DNA of 64,000 bases from DASXRC01 sp036506495. GTDB lineage: Bacteria; Actinomycetota; Actinomycetes; Mycobacteriales; Micromonosporaceae. The stretch's first letter is position 1, and each line of letters opens with the position of its first letter. This document shows positions 18,012-26,598 of this stretch, one piece after another. The translations under genes and the position numbers were made by a program. The stretch spans positions 31,559 to 95,558 of the forward strand of contig DASXRQ010000265.1 in assembly GCA_036506495.1 (NCBI GenBank). The letters run 5' to 3'. The notes under the pieces were generated by a model. The model ran no database searches. It saw nothing but the letters and a program-made list of their open reading frames with translations, and was not told the origin of the DNA.

Positions 18012-18620
18012 TCAACCGGCCCGTAGGTACTGCTCGGCCGGATCGTGTGCGGCCTCCGGAGCGCCGTCGATGACAAGGTCGGCGTGCTGGGCCGTGGCGT
18101 CCGCGGCGAAGTGGCGGTTCTCGCGCAGGCGCCATTTCTCGAGGTACGCCCGGAGCGCCTCGCCGTCGCGGCCGAGCGCCCGGGCGAGGCGCAGGTCGCT
18201 CGGGGCGGTGACGAACACGGCCAGGCTGAGCCGCGGGCGGATCGCGGCTCGGGCGGCGCTCACCCCTTCGATGATCACCACCGGCGCCGGTACGACGTCG
18301 ACGGTGGCGTCGCCGAATGCACGCTGGTGCCAGTCATAGCGGCGGTAGCGGCCGGGGCGCCCGGCGGCCAGCGGTTTGAGGACGTCCCGCTCCAATCGCG
18401 CCCAGAACGTGAACTGATCGTCCCACCCGTCGAGCAGGTCGTCGGTGCGGACCACGGGCGTCGGGTGGCCGGTCTGCCGCTCGAGCGCCACAGCCAGGCG
18501 GTCGGCGACGTTGCTCTTGCCGGCGCCGCTCGGACCGTCGACCGCGACGAGGCGTACCCGGCCCAGCCGCGGCGGGGCGGCGAGGACCCGGGCGGCGAGG
18601 TCGTCGTACGACTCGATCAC
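18012..18620 (-). CDS. Uridine-kinase-like P-loop kinase, third gene of the solA-cobD operon
   Basis: 202 aa. Walker A is VDGPSGAGKSNVADRLA near the N-terminus; then a DDLLDGWDDQFTFWARLERDVL acceptor region, VVIIEGVSAARAAIRP and a lid RALGRDGEALRAYLEKW. This is the uridine kinase/phosphoribulokinase-like nucleoside kinase fold. GTG 18620 overlaps the cobD stop (GTGA), so the genes are coupled. A role beside cobD could be ordinary nucleoside salvage or phosphorylation of a corrinoid precursor; the sequence does not decide. Confidence 0.8.
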   Translation of the reverse strand: MIESYDDLAARVLAAPPRLGRVRLVAVDGPSGAGKSNVADRLAVALERQTGHPTPVVRTDDLLDGWDDQFTFWARLERDVLKPLAAGRPGRYRRYDWHQRAFGDATVDVVPAPVVIIEGVSAARAAIRPRLSLAVFVTAPSDLRLARALGRDGEALRAYLEKWRLRENRHFAADATAQHADLVIDGAPEAAHDPAEQYLRAG

Positions 18621-19555
18621 TGTCCGGGCCTCGTGCGGATTGCCGCGGCGAGCACGACGGCGGCGAGGCCCACCGCGCCGGACAGCGCCGCGGCGCGGCG
18701 GATGTCGCCGGCGTCCGGCCGCGGACCGTCGCCGAGGAACGGCCGGGTCTCCGACCGTCCGAAGTAGACGTTCCGGCCGCCGAGCCGGACGCCGAGCGCG
18801 CCGGCCATCGCCGCCTCGCACTGTCCGGCGTTGGGGCTTGGGTGGTCGCCGCCGTCGCGGCGCCAGATCCGCAGCGCCCGGCCGGTGTCGCCGTCGGCGA
18901 GCGGTGCGAGCAATGCCGTCAGGGCCGCCGTCAGGCGGGATGGCGCCAGGTTCAGCGCGTCGTCGAGGCGGGCCGCCGCGGTGCCGAACCGGGCGTACCG
19001 CTCCGACCGATGCCCGACCATCGCGTCCAACGTGTTGGCCGCGCGGTAGCCGACGAGCCCCGGCACCCCGGCCACGGCGCCCCAGAACAGCGGCGCCACC
19101 ACGGCATCGGAGGTGTTCTCCGCGACCGACTCGACGGTCGCACGGGCGAGCTCCGGCTCGTCCAGCCGCTCCGGGTCACGCCCGCACAGGTTCGGCAACC
19201 GTTCCCGGGCCGCGGGTAGCTCGCCCCGCTCGAGCGCGGCGGCCATGGCGGTCGCCTCCCGTCGCAGGGTCCGGGCGCCGAGCGCGGCCCACGTCGCGGC
19301 GGCGACCACGGCGGCACGCGCGAACGGCCGGCGCCGCGTGCCGAGGCCGACCGCCGCGGCGGCCAAGACCGGGAAGCCAACGGCGAGCGCGGCGTACCGC
19401 GTGCCGGCCGCGGGGGTAGGGGCGTACAGCCAGCGCTCCAGGGCCGCGGCGGCCCGGCCGTACGCGGCGACCGGATGTCCCCGGCGGGGGTCTCCGACGA
19501 GCGCGTCGAGCGCGAACCCGGCGAGCAGACCCAGCGCGTCGGCGGTCCGCCTCAT
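18617..19555 (-). CDS. cobD: Adenosylcobinamide-phosphate synthase CobD/CbiB
   Basis: Integral membrane enzyme joining aminopropanol (or its phosphate) to adenosylcobyric acid. 312 aa; shows GFALDALVGDPRRGHPVAAYGR at the N-terminus, VESVAENTSDAVVAPLFWGAVAGVPG, YRAANTLDAMVGHRSERYARFG and SPNAGQCEAAMAGALGVRLGG, all family hallmarks, plus several hydrophobic helices. ATG 19555 overlaps the solA stop (ATGA), and its own stop overlaps the kinase GTG. The upstream in-frame extension lies inside solA and is rejected. Confidence 0.94.
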   Translation of the reverse strand: MRRTADALGLLAGFALDALVGDPRRGHPVAAYGRAAAALERWLYAPTPAAGTRYAALAVGFPVLAAAAVGLGTRRRPFARAAVVAAATWAALGARTLRREATAMAAALERGELPAARERLPNLCGRDPERLDEPELARATVESVAENTSDAVVAPLFWGAVAGVPGLVGYRAANTLDAMVGHRSERYARFGTAAARLDDALNLAPSRLTAALTALLAPLADGDTGRALRIWRRDGGDHPSPNAGQCEAAMAGALGVRLGGRNVYFGRSETRPFLGDGPRPDAGDIRRAAALSGAVGLAAVVLAAAIRTRPGQ

Positions 19556-20709
19556 CGGCGCGCGCCCGCGAACCGGTCCGGAGCGAAGATGTCGATCGGA
19601 TGGTCGGTCGCGCCCCGCTGGGCCAGGTCGGCGAGGATTTCGCCGATCACCGGCACGAACTTGAAGCCGTGCCCCGAGAAGCCGGCCGCCACGGTGACCG
19701 CGTCGTGCTCCGGATGCCGGCCGACCACGAAGTGACCGTCCGGGGTGAGCGTGTAGAGGCATTGCTTGCCGCCCAGCCACCGGCCGCGGGCGAGTGCCGG
19801 CAGTCGGCCCGCGAGCCACTCGACGAGGTGTCGCTCCTCTCCCGGCCGGACCGCGTCGGCCCCCACCTCGGGGTCGGCGGGCTCGTCACCGGTGTGGAAG
19901 GCCGCCTTCACGACCGGCCCGCCCGCGAGCGGGTCGCCGGGCGGCGGGTCGAGTGCCGGCACGCCATACGCGGCCACCCCGGCGGGGGATTCCCAGATCC
20001 AGATCGGGCACCGGTCGGCTGCGAACTCGGCAGCTGGCGGCTCCCAGAAGTGCTGGACGCGGCGTTCGACCCGGAACGGCACGTCGAGGTCGCCCAGCCG
20101 CGGTGCCCCGCCGCCGGGGCACAGCACGAGTCGGTCCGCGGCGAGCGGCCCGTCCGCGGTGCGCACCTCCACGCCGGCGCGGCTCGCGCGCCAACCGGTG
20201 ACCGCGACGCCGTAGCGCAGGTCGGCGCCGGCCTGCGCGGCCAGCCGCAAAAAGGCATCGACCGCAGCCTCGGGCCGGACGACACCGGCGACCTCCTCGT
20301 ACAGTCCGACCTCTGCGTCGGTGGGCGCGAACACCGGGAATCGACGTCGCATCTCCGCCGCGTCCAGAAGCTCGTGACCGAGTCCGTGCCGCCGGGCGGA
20401 CTCGAGCGCGCCCGCCACGGTGTCGGACTCCGGCCGTCCGATCATCAGGCCGCCGGTCCGGGTCAGCAGCCGGGTGCCGGCGGCGGCCTCGACACGGGGC
20501 CACATCTCGTACGCCCGCCGCAGCAACGGAACGTACGCGGCGCCCTCGGCGTACGCGAGGCGGATGATTCGGGACCCGCCGGCGTGAGCGCCCCGCCCGT
20601 GCGGCGGCGTGAACCGGTCCACGCCAACCACGCGGAGGCCGCGCTCGGCCAGCTGGTACGCGGCCGCCGCACCCATGCTGCCAAGTCCTACGACGATGAC
20701 ATCCGGCAT
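19552..20709 (-). CDS. solA: Monomeric sarcosine oxidase / N-methyltryptophan oxidase family flavoenzyme
   Basis: 385-aa FAD amine oxidase. N-terminal Rossmann fingerprint VIVVGLGSMGAAAAYQLAERG; GGSRIIRLAY follows as in MTOX/MSOX. C317 in KQCLYTLTPDGHFVVG corresponds to the cysteine that binds FAD covalently in monomeric sarcosine oxidase. The C-terminal GFSGHGFKFVPVIGEILADL is conserved. ATG 20709 is preceded by GGAGGGGC. It is the promoter-proximal gene of a solA-cobD-kinase operon. Substrate may be sarcosine or another N-methyl amino acid. Confidence 0.88.
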   Translation of the reverse strand: MPDVIVVGLGSMGAAAAYQLAERGLRVVGVDRFTPPHGRGAHAGGSRIIRLAYAEGAAYVPLLRRAYEMWPRVEAAAGTRLLTRTGGLMIGRPESDTVAGALESARRHGLGHELLDAAEMRRRFPVFAPTDAEVGLYEEVAGVVRPEAAVDAFLRLAAQAGADLRYGVAVTGWRASRAGVEVRTADGPLAADRLVLCPGGGAPRLGDLDVPFRVERRVQHFWEPPAAEFAADRCPIWIWESPAGVAAYGVPALDPPPGDPLAGGPVVKAAFHTGDEPADPEVGADAVRPGEERHLVEWLAGRLPALARGRWLGGKQCLYTLTPDGHFVVGRHPEHDAVTVAAGFSGHGFKFVPVIGEILADLAQRGATDHPIDIFAPDRFAGARR

Positions 20710-20773
20710 GGCGCCCCTCCCCCGCGCGGTCCTCGCCTCCGACCCGCAGCCTAGTGGGCCCATGGCCGACCGG

Positions 20774-20812
20774 CGTCGGGGTGGGGAGCGGGAGGCTCTC
20801 CCCACCCCGACG
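20774..20812 (-). terminator. Terminator hairpin after ssb
   Basis: A perfect 15-bp G/C-rich stem (20774-20788 with 20798-20812) and 9-nt loop directly follow the ssb stop and precede solA. There is no T-run, as is common in actinobacteria. Confidence 0.7.
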
Positions 20813-20815
20813 CGA

Positions 20816-21577
20816 TCAGGCGGGCACCGCGGCGCGACCGCGGCCTCGCCTGCCCCGCCCCGAGGCCGAGGACTCGGAAGCGCCGTGGTCGACGTCCTCG
20901 CCACCAACCTCCGCGCCGTTGTCGGGCTCATCGCCGCCCTCCTGGAGCGCGAGCGGGACCACCTCGTCGTCCGAGTCGTCCCCGCCGAGCCCCGACTCGA
21001 ACGTCTCGAATCCGTCGGCGCGCCCGGACGCGAACGGCTCGTACCCGGTCGCCGGCGACACGGGGTCGGCCGCGAAGCCCGGATCGTCGTCGTCGGCGAA
21101 CCCGTGCTCGCCGTAGTGGACGGGCGCGTCCGCCGCATCGAGCACCTTCGCTGCCTCGCCCTGGACCAGCCCCTCGGCCGCGCCGTCCTCGATGGCGTTG
21201 GTCGACCCGGTGGGCCGGTTACGAGCGAACTTGCCGCGGCCACGCGAAAGGTCGTGGCCCACGGCCACCGCGTCCAGCTCGTAGAGCGTGCGATGGTTGT
21301 TGTCCTGGTCCGTCCAATCTCGGGTGTATAGCCGGCCCACCACCACGACGGGGTCGCCGGTCATCACCGACGCGGACACCCCCTCGGCGAGCCTGCGCCA
21401 GCAGTTCACCCGCACCCGGAAGCTGTTGCCGTCCACCCACTTTCCGCTTTCCCGGTCCATCCGGCGCGCGGTGGAGGCCACCTTGAACCTGGCCACCAGC
21501 GCGCCCGTGTTGGACGTGCGCCGCCATTCCGGCGCCGTGAGCACGTTGCCCACGATCGTGACGTACGTGTCGAACAT
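20816..21577 (-). CDS. ssb: Single-stranded DNA-binding protein with long acidic tail
   Basis: 253 aa from ATG 21577 (GGAGAG upstream). Residues 1-115 are the OB fold: DTYVTIVGNVLTAPEWRR, FKVASTARR, WVDGNSFRVRVNCWRRLAEGV, VVVVGRLYTRDWTDQDN and YELDAVAVGHDL. The remaining 130 residues are Asp/Glu-rich and disordered, ending in RGRRGRGRAAVPA instead of the DDDIPF-type tip that recruits partner proteins. It is therefore probably the second SSB paralogue (SsbB-like) rather than the essential replicative one. Confidence 0.85.
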   Translation of the reverse strand: MFDTYVTIVGNVLTAPEWRRTSNTGALVARFKVASTARRMDRESGKWVDGNSFRVRVNCWRRLAEGVSASVMTGDPVVVVGRLYTRDWTDQDNNHRTLYELDAVAVGHDLSRGRGKFARNRPTGSTNAIEDGAAEGLVQGEAAKVLDAADAPVHYGEHGFADDDDPGFAADPVSPATGYEPFASGRADGFETFESGLGGDDSDDEVVPLALQEGGDEPDNGAEVGGEDVDHGASESSASGRGRRGRGRAAVPA

Positions 21578-21726
21578 CGTCTCTCCACTGTGTCCGATCC
21601 GATTGACCATGCGAGTCGACTCGCAACGAAGCGTGGCCCGGGCGGCCGACCGCTGCCAGGCTGGTGCGGCGGATCTGTGGACAGGCGCGGGCGCTGTGGA
21701 CAACGCCCTGATCGTCAGGTCATGTG

Positions 21727-22941
21727 CTACGCGGCCGGGCGGAACACGAGCGTGCCGTTGTGGCCGCCGAATCCGAACGAGTTCGAGATCGCGCCGGCCG
21801 GCTGCCACGGGCGCGGCTCGAGCACCAGGTCGATCTCACATTCGGGGTCGACCGTCACCGTGCCCATCGTCGGCGGGAGGGTGCGGTGGGCGTACGCGAG
21901 CGCCACCGACACCGCCTCGATCGCTCCGGCGGCGCCCTGCGCGTGCCCCGTCACGCCCTTGATCGAGGTCACGGCCGGGCCGGGCTTGCCGAACAGCTCG
22001 ATGATGACCTGGGCCTCGGTCGCGTCGTTCAGTTGCGTCGATGTGCCGTGCGCGTTGACATGCGTGACGTCGGCCGGCGACAGCTCGGCGTCGGTGAGGG
22101 CCAGCCGCATGCACCCGAGCGCGCCGCGCCCGCCGGGTGCCGGAGCGGTGATGTGGTACGCGTCGGCGGTCGACGCGGAGCCGGCCAGCTCCGCGTACGC
22201 CCGGACACCGCGACCCGCGGCCCGGGACGCCTCCTCCAGCACGAGCACCGCGGCTCCCTCGGCGGCGCAGAAGCCGTCCCGCTCGACGTCGAACGGCCGG
22301 GAGATCCCGGTCGCCGACAGCGCGCGCATGTTCGTGTACCCGGCGACGTTGGTGCCGGTCAGCGACGCCTCCGTGCCCCCAACCACGGCGAGGTCCGCCC
22401 GGCCCGCGGCGATCCAGCGGGCCGCGTTGGCCAACGCGTGGGTGCCGGTCGCGCACGCGGTCGAGATCGTCTCGCACGGACCGCGGAGGTTCCACCGCAT
22501 GGAGACCGCCGCAGCGGCCGCGTTGGGCATCACCATCGGCACGGTCAGCGGCGAGACGGCCCGGTCGCCGCGCTCGGCGCGTACCAATGCCTGGGTTTCC
22601 CAGGACGTCGCCCCGCCGATCCCGGTGCCGATCAGGACGGCGGCCCGGTCCGCGTCGACGGCGGCGAGCCCGCCAGCGGTGGCTGCGCTGTCGAGCAGGC
22701 CGGCGTCGACCAGGGCCTGCGCGGCCGCGGCGATGGCGAGCTGGGCGAACCGGTCCAACCGCCGGGCCTCCACCTTGGACAGACCCCAGTCCGTGGGCAT
22801 GAAGTCCGGGACGCCTCGTATGGGCGCCGGCTCGACGGGCTTCGCCAGGCTGGCCCAGAAGTCCGGAAGGCCGGTGCCGTACGGCGTGACCACCCCCAGA
22901 CCCGTGATCACGACGCGTCTGCCGTCCCTCGATTCGATCAC
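21727..22941 (-). CDS. fabF: Beta-ketoacyl-[ACP] synthase II (FabF/KasA-like)
   Basis: Condenses malonyl-ACP with an acyl chain in fatty acid synthesis. The 404-aa thiolase-fold protein has the catalytic triad in order: C163 in STACATGTHAL, H298 in NAHGTSTQLND, and H333 in GHAQGAAGA, with K328 before it. The C-terminal NSFGFGGHNGTLVF is also conserved. GTG 22941 has GGGGGAGGGG upstream. It stands alone without fabD, acpP or fabH neighbours, so a housekeeping FabF or a paralogue with special chain length are both possible. Confidence 0.92.
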   Translation of the reverse strand: MIESRDGRRVVITGLGVVTPYGTGLPDFWASLAKPVEPAPIRGVPDFMPTDWGLSKVEARRLDRFAQLAIAAAAQALVDAGLLDSAATAGGLAAVDADRAAVLIGTGIGGATSWETQALVRAERGDRAVSPLTVPMVMPNAAAAAVSMRWNLRGPCETISTACATGTHALANAARWIAAGRADLAVVGGTEASLTGTNVAGYTNMRALSATGISRPFDVERDGFCAAEGAAVLVLEEASRAAGRGVRAYAELAGSASTADAYHITAPAPGGRGALGCMRLALTDAELSPADVTHVNAHGTSTQLNDATEAQVIIELFGKPGPAVTSIKGVTGHAQGAAGAIEAVSVALAYAHRTLPPTMGTVTVDPECEIDLVLEPRPWQPAGAISNSFGFGGHNGTLVFRPAA

Positions 22942-23009
22942 GCTTCCCCTCCCCCAGGAGGCCGTGCCGCGCTCCCTACGCTAGCCCCCGACCAGGTAGC
23001 GTCGCAGGC

Positions 23010-24095
23010 GTGGAAACGGACGTGCTCGGGCCGCCGTACGAGCGGCAGACCATCGACCTGGGCAGCGACGACGAGGGCCCGGTCGTGGCGACGCTGGTCC
23101 GGCGCCGTGCCGAGACGCCGAGCCGGCGCGCGGTGCTCTACGTGCACGGCGCGTTCGACTACTTCTTTCAGACCCACCTCGCCGACTTCTTCATCGAGCG
23201 GGGCTGGGACTTCTACGCCATCGACCTGCGCAAGTACGGCCGCAGCATCCTTCCCCACCAGACGCCGAACTACTGCCGCAGCCTCACCGAATACTTCCCC
23301 GAGCTCGACGAGGCGACGCGGATCATTCGCGAGGATGACGGCCACGACGTGCTGCTCGTCAATGGACACTCCACCGGTGGACTGATCACTCCACTGTGGA
23401 CGCACGCGCGGCGCGCGTCGGGTCTCGTCAACGGGCTCTTTCTCAACAGCCCGTTCTTCGACTTCAACGCGCCCTGGTTCACGCGGCGGCCGGTCGCGGT
23501 GGCCATCGCCGGGGTCGGGCGCCGCTGGCCGCACCGGGTGATGCCGTTCGCGCTCTCGCGGGTGTACGGCGAGAGCATCAGCGCCGGCCATCGAGGCGAA
23601 TGGCGCTATGACCTCGCCTGGAAGCCGATCGCAGGGTTTCCGGTCCGGGCCGGCTGGCTGCGCGCGATCCGCGAGGCGCAGCGGATCCTGCGCGCCGGTC
23701 TCGCCATCCCGGTGCCGATCCTGTTGGCGTGCTCGACCGAGTCGTTCCGCGGTTCCCGGTGGGACGACTCGGCCCACGAGCGCGATGCGGTGCTGGACGT
23801 TCGGCACATGCTCCGCTGGGCGCCCGGACTCGGCCCCCATGTCACGATCGTGCAGATCGCGGGCGGTCGGCACGACCTGACGCTGTCGCTGCCGCCGGCC
23901 CGGGACCGGCTGTTCAGCGAAGCCGACCGGTGGATCGAGGCATACGTGGCCGGGGCGCCATCCGCTCCGGGAGCACCGTCCGCCCCGGGGGCGCCGGTCG
24001 CCCCGGGGGCGCCGGTTGCTGCGTCGGCGGATTCGGACCAGCCGGCGGGAACACGTCCCACATCCCCCGACGCCGCACCAGCAGCTCCCGGCTGA
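23010..24095 (+). CDS. Alpha/beta hydrolase (serine esterase/lysophospholipase-like) with repeat-containing tail
   Basis: 361 aa from GTG 23010. Oxyanion-region motif YVHGAFDYFFQ, nucleophile elbow NGHSTGG and a late GGRHDLTLS histidine identify an active alpha/beta hydrolase, resembling monoacylglycerol lipase-type enzymes. No signal peptide. The last about 45 residues are disordered and include four near-identical GAPSAP/GAPVAP units from an 18-bp tandem repeat. This tail runs 182 bp over the convergent DUF1444-like gene. The substrate is unknown. Confidence 0.85.
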   Translation: METDVLGPPYERQTIDLGSDDEGPVVATLVRRRAETPSRRAVLYVHGAFDYFFQTHLADFFIERGWDFYAIDLRKYGRSILPHQTPNYCRSLTEYFPELDEATRIIREDDGHDVLLVNGHSTGGLITPLWTHARRASGLVNGLFLNSPFFDFNAPWFTRRPVAVAIAGVGRRWPHRVMPFALSRVYGESISAGHRGEWRYDLAWKPIAGFPVRAGWLRAIREAQRILRAGLAIPVPILLACSTESFRGSRWDDSAHERDAVLDVRHMLRWAPGLGPHVTIVQIAGGRHDLTLSLPPARDRLFSEADRWIEAYVAGAPSAPGAPSAPGAPVAPGAPVAASADSDQPAGTRPTSPDAAPAAPG

Positions 24096-24561
24096 GCAGG
24101 TGCTGGTCGCCGGCGAAGAACACCCGGTCGACCGCTCGCCTGGCCTTCTCCAGCCCCGGCCGTGACTCGGATCCGGTGACGATCACGACATCGCGGGCGG
24201 GTACGCCAACGACGAGCTCGCCGGGTATCGACCCCTCCAGGCTGTCCCAGAACGCGTGAGCCAGCAGGACGCTGGACTCCAACCCGTCGAACGACAGCAT
24301 GAGCGCCGGCGGCTGCCCGTGGATCCGCACCCGGTCGAGCATCGAACCGAGGGTCAGCGCGGCATTTCGGCGTACCGTCCCGAGGGCCAGCCCGTACTGG
24401 TCCAGATCCGCCCAGGTGACCAGCCGCTCGCCGAACGGGGGCCCAGCCGAGTACGCCACCGCAAGATCACCGAGAAACTCGTCCACCACGTGGTGATCAA
24501 GGTAGCGTTCGTCTTCGGCGGCCACCAGGACCGGAAGAAACGTGGTGCTGATCACGCGCAC
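23914..24561 (-). CDS. DUF1444-like protein of unknown function
   Basis: About 215 aa if started at GTG 24561 (AGG nearby; relatives begin VRVISTTFLPV); a GTG at 24597 would add 12 residues. The visible conserved blocks are GERLVTWADLDQYGL, SVLLAHAFWDSL and ELVVGVPARDVVIVTGSES, which match actinobacterial proteins labelled DUF1444. No membrane segment or signal. The C-terminal about 45 residues are Pro/Arg-rich and are encoded opposite the tandem-repeat tail of the convergent hydrolase gene. Confidence 0.65.
   Translation of the reverse strand: MRVISTTFLPVLVAAEDERYLDHHVVDEFLGDLAVAYSAGPPFGERLVTWADLDQYGLALGTVRRNAALTLGSMLDRVRIHGQPPALMLSFDGLESSVLLAHAFWDSLEGSIPGELVVGVPARDVVIVTGSESRPGLEKARRAVDRVFFAGDQHLLSRELLVRRRGMWDVFPPAGPNPPTQQPAPPGRPAPPGRTVLPERMAPRPRMPRSTGRLR
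23952..24023. repeat. 18-bp tandem repeat, four units, inside overlapping gene tails
   Basis: Units start at 23952, 23970, 23988 and 24006; the consensus is GGGGCGCCGGTCGCCCCG. On the plus strand each unit encodes GAP(S/V)A(P/A). The array also codes on the minus strand. Confidence 0.85.
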
Positions 24562-24679
24562 GCGTGTCAACCTAGTCGCTGACGCGGGCGAGGTCACGCC
24601 CCGTCGGACCGGGATCCGGTCGACCTTGGCGGTAACCTTCAGTCACGCCGGCGCTTCGCCTCGGGGCAGCGGACACCGC

Positions 24680-24752
24680 GCGCCCGTAGCTCAGCGGATA
24701 GAGCAGCTGCCTTCTAAGCAGTTGGTCGCAGGTTCAAATCCTGCCGGGCGCA
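24680..24752 (+). tRNA. tRNA-Arg (anticodon UCU)
   Basis: Cloverleaf drawn by eye: acceptor stem GCGCCCG (24680-24686) pairs with CGGGCGC (24745-24751), discriminator A at 24752. D arm GCTC/GAGC; anticodon loop CTTCTAA with U33 and anticodon TCT; T arm CAGG-TTCAAAT-CCTG. CCA is not encoded. It reads AGA/AGG, rare codons at this GC content. No tRNA neighbour is present. Confidence 0.95.
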
Positions 24753-24797
24753 CTGGGCAAAGATCACTTCTGACGACGCTTCCCGGTGGCGTGCCCG

Positions 24798-26420
24798 CTA
24801 CGTGCCCGATGGCGACGGCGGGTGGTGGCGGCGACGTTGCCATACCAGCAGGGCGCTGCCCAGTGCCGCGACGACGGTCAGCCCGATTCCCCCCGCCCAC
24901 GTCAGCCCAGACCACGACCGGTGCGGGGGCGACGGTGGCCGGGCGCCGACCCCGGCCGACGGTGGCGCGGCTGTGGCGGTGGCGGTCGCGGCGGGTTCGG
25001 CCGACCCGGGAGATGTCGCTACCGCGGTGGCGCCGGTGGGCGCCGGGGCGGGTGGGAGCGTGCCAAGCCCGTAGCGCACAATCTTCACGCCTGTGGTACG
25101 CGAGGTCTGCAGCTGGTAGAAGGCGCCGTCGGGACCCACTCGGTACTCCGTGGTGGGTTGGTCACCCCAGATGGCGTTGTCCAGGTTTAGCCGCACCGGC
25201 GCGCCGGAGGCGGTCAGCCGGAGCGCGAGCTGCTCAAGCTTCCACGTCGGCGCGTCCTCGAACACGTCAAGCGGGAGGACCGGGTCGCCGTCGGCCAGCG
25301 CCGGCAAGGCGGCGCCCGGCCCGGCCATGTCGGTCGCGCTGGTCACCCGCCAGGCCCGAACCGGCTTACCCGTGGCGTCGAGCACCGCGATGCGGGCGTC
25401 GCGCCGGGACACGTAGGTCACGACGAGCCGGCCGCCGCCGGGAACCGGCTGGTCGGGTTGGGTCAGCCGCCGCTGCTCGCCGACGCTGAGCGGAGTCCCG
25501 GCGGCGGTGGTGACCGGGATCCAACCGTCCGGAACGACGTCATACAGCACACCGTCTGGTCCCATCCGCAGCTGCCCGTTGAACAAATCGGTGGCAAGTA
25601 AGACCCGCCACCGCACCCTTCCATCCGCGGTGATCGAGTAGAGGACCATCGTCTTCTCGGCGGGCGTGCCCGGGCCGGTGAGATAGAAGGTGCCGTTCGG
25701 TCCCAGCGCGAAGTCGGCGGGGAAGACCGGCAGCGGCACCGCCCCGGCCGGGCGATCAGGCCGGCCCGGCTGCCAGCCGAGCAACCGCTTGTTCAGGTCA
25801 TCGAGCAACCAAACCCCGCCGTCCGCGGCGATCTCGAATGAGCTCGGTCCGGACCAGGCCCCCTCTGACGGCTGTTCCCAGCCGACGCCGTCCGCGCCCA
25901 CCCGGGCGACGACCGCGTCCGCTGCGGTCAGCGCGCCGAAGCGGTGCCGGCCCAGCCGCACCTCGACCGGCGTGGCAACCACCCACACCTGCCGCGGGCC
26001 AGCCGCGCCAGCCGCCGGGACCGTGGCCGTCTGGCCGGTCCCCGGCGCCCGGAACACGGCGTAGTAACGCAACCGCTGCCCATGCACCACGAAGGCCGGC
26101 ACCTGCCCCAGCAGTGCAGGACCGTCCCAGGCACTCTCGCCAACCCGCAACGGCACTGCCACATACCCGGGGGTCGTGTCGTTGCCCACGTACAGCACAC
26201 CAGAAGGGACGGCCTCGGCGGTGACGGCGAACTCAACCCGGAACGGCTCCCCGTTCACCGCGATGGCCGCGGTATCGTCGCGAACCGACTCGGCGGGATT
26301 CGTACCGTTGGACGGCGCAGCTGCTCCCCACGCCGGCGGCGCAAGGGTGAGTCCAGCTATGACGATCAACGCACCCGTCGCGATCCCATTCATGAAGCCT
26401 GATGTCCGGAACCGGAACAC
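24798..26420 (-). CDS. Secreted, C-terminally membrane-anchored beta-propeller-like protein of unknown function
   Basis: 540 aa from GTG 26420 (AGGGGGAATT just before it). A signal peptide (ATGALIVIAGLTLAPPAWGAAA) precedes an about 400-residue outer domain with repeated short motifs such as DGGVWLLDDLNKRLLGWQPG, LGPNGTFYLTG, MGPDGVLYDVVPDG and VGPDGAFYQL, spaced like blades of a beta-propeller. A Pro/Ala/Thr linker, one membrane helix (LTWAGGIGLTVVAALGSALLVW) and a basic tail follow, so it is displayed outside the membrane. Four cystine pairs are absent. Function is unknown. Confidence 0.75.
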   Translation of the reverse strand: MFRFRTSGFMNGIATGALIVIAGLTLAPPAWGAAAPSNGTNPAESVRDDTAAIAVNGEPFRVEFAVTAEAVPSGVLYVGNDTTPGYVAVPLRVGESAWDGPALLGQVPAFVVHGQRLRYYAVFRAPGTGQTATVPAAGAAGPRQVWVVATPVEVRLGRHRFGALTAADAVVARVGADGVGWEQPSEGAWSGPSSFEIAADGGVWLLDDLNKRLLGWQPGRPDRPAGAVPLPVFPADFALGPNGTFYLTGPGTPAEKTMVLYSITADGRVRWRVLLATDLFNGQLRMGPDGVLYDVVPDGWIPVTTAAGTPLSVGEQRRLTQPDQPVPGGGRLVVTYVSRRDARIAVLDATGKPVRAWRVTSATDMAGPGAALPALADGDPVLPLDVFEDAPTWKLEQLALRLTASGAPVRLNLDNAIWGDQPTTEYRVGPDGAFYQLQTSRTTGVKIVRYGLGTLPPAPAPTGATAVATSPGSAEPAATATATAAPPSAGVGARPPSPPHRSWSGLTWAGGIGLTVVAALGSALLVWQRRRHHPPSPSGT

Positions 26421-26598
26421 AATTCCCCCTAGCCGCACTTGGTTGTGGTGGGTGTACGACGCGCCGGACGCCTGCTCGGTTGACCGGCCAGACATTCCAA
26501 CAGACTGTCGGATCACCGTCACCCGAACCCACGAACCATTCCGATCACCCGCCGTCCGACGCCGATGGCGTTGGTCAGCGCCCCTGTCCGCCGGTCGG

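Noticed and set aside
23952..24023. CRISPR-like array
   Set aside because: The units are contiguous 18-bp coding repeats without spacers.
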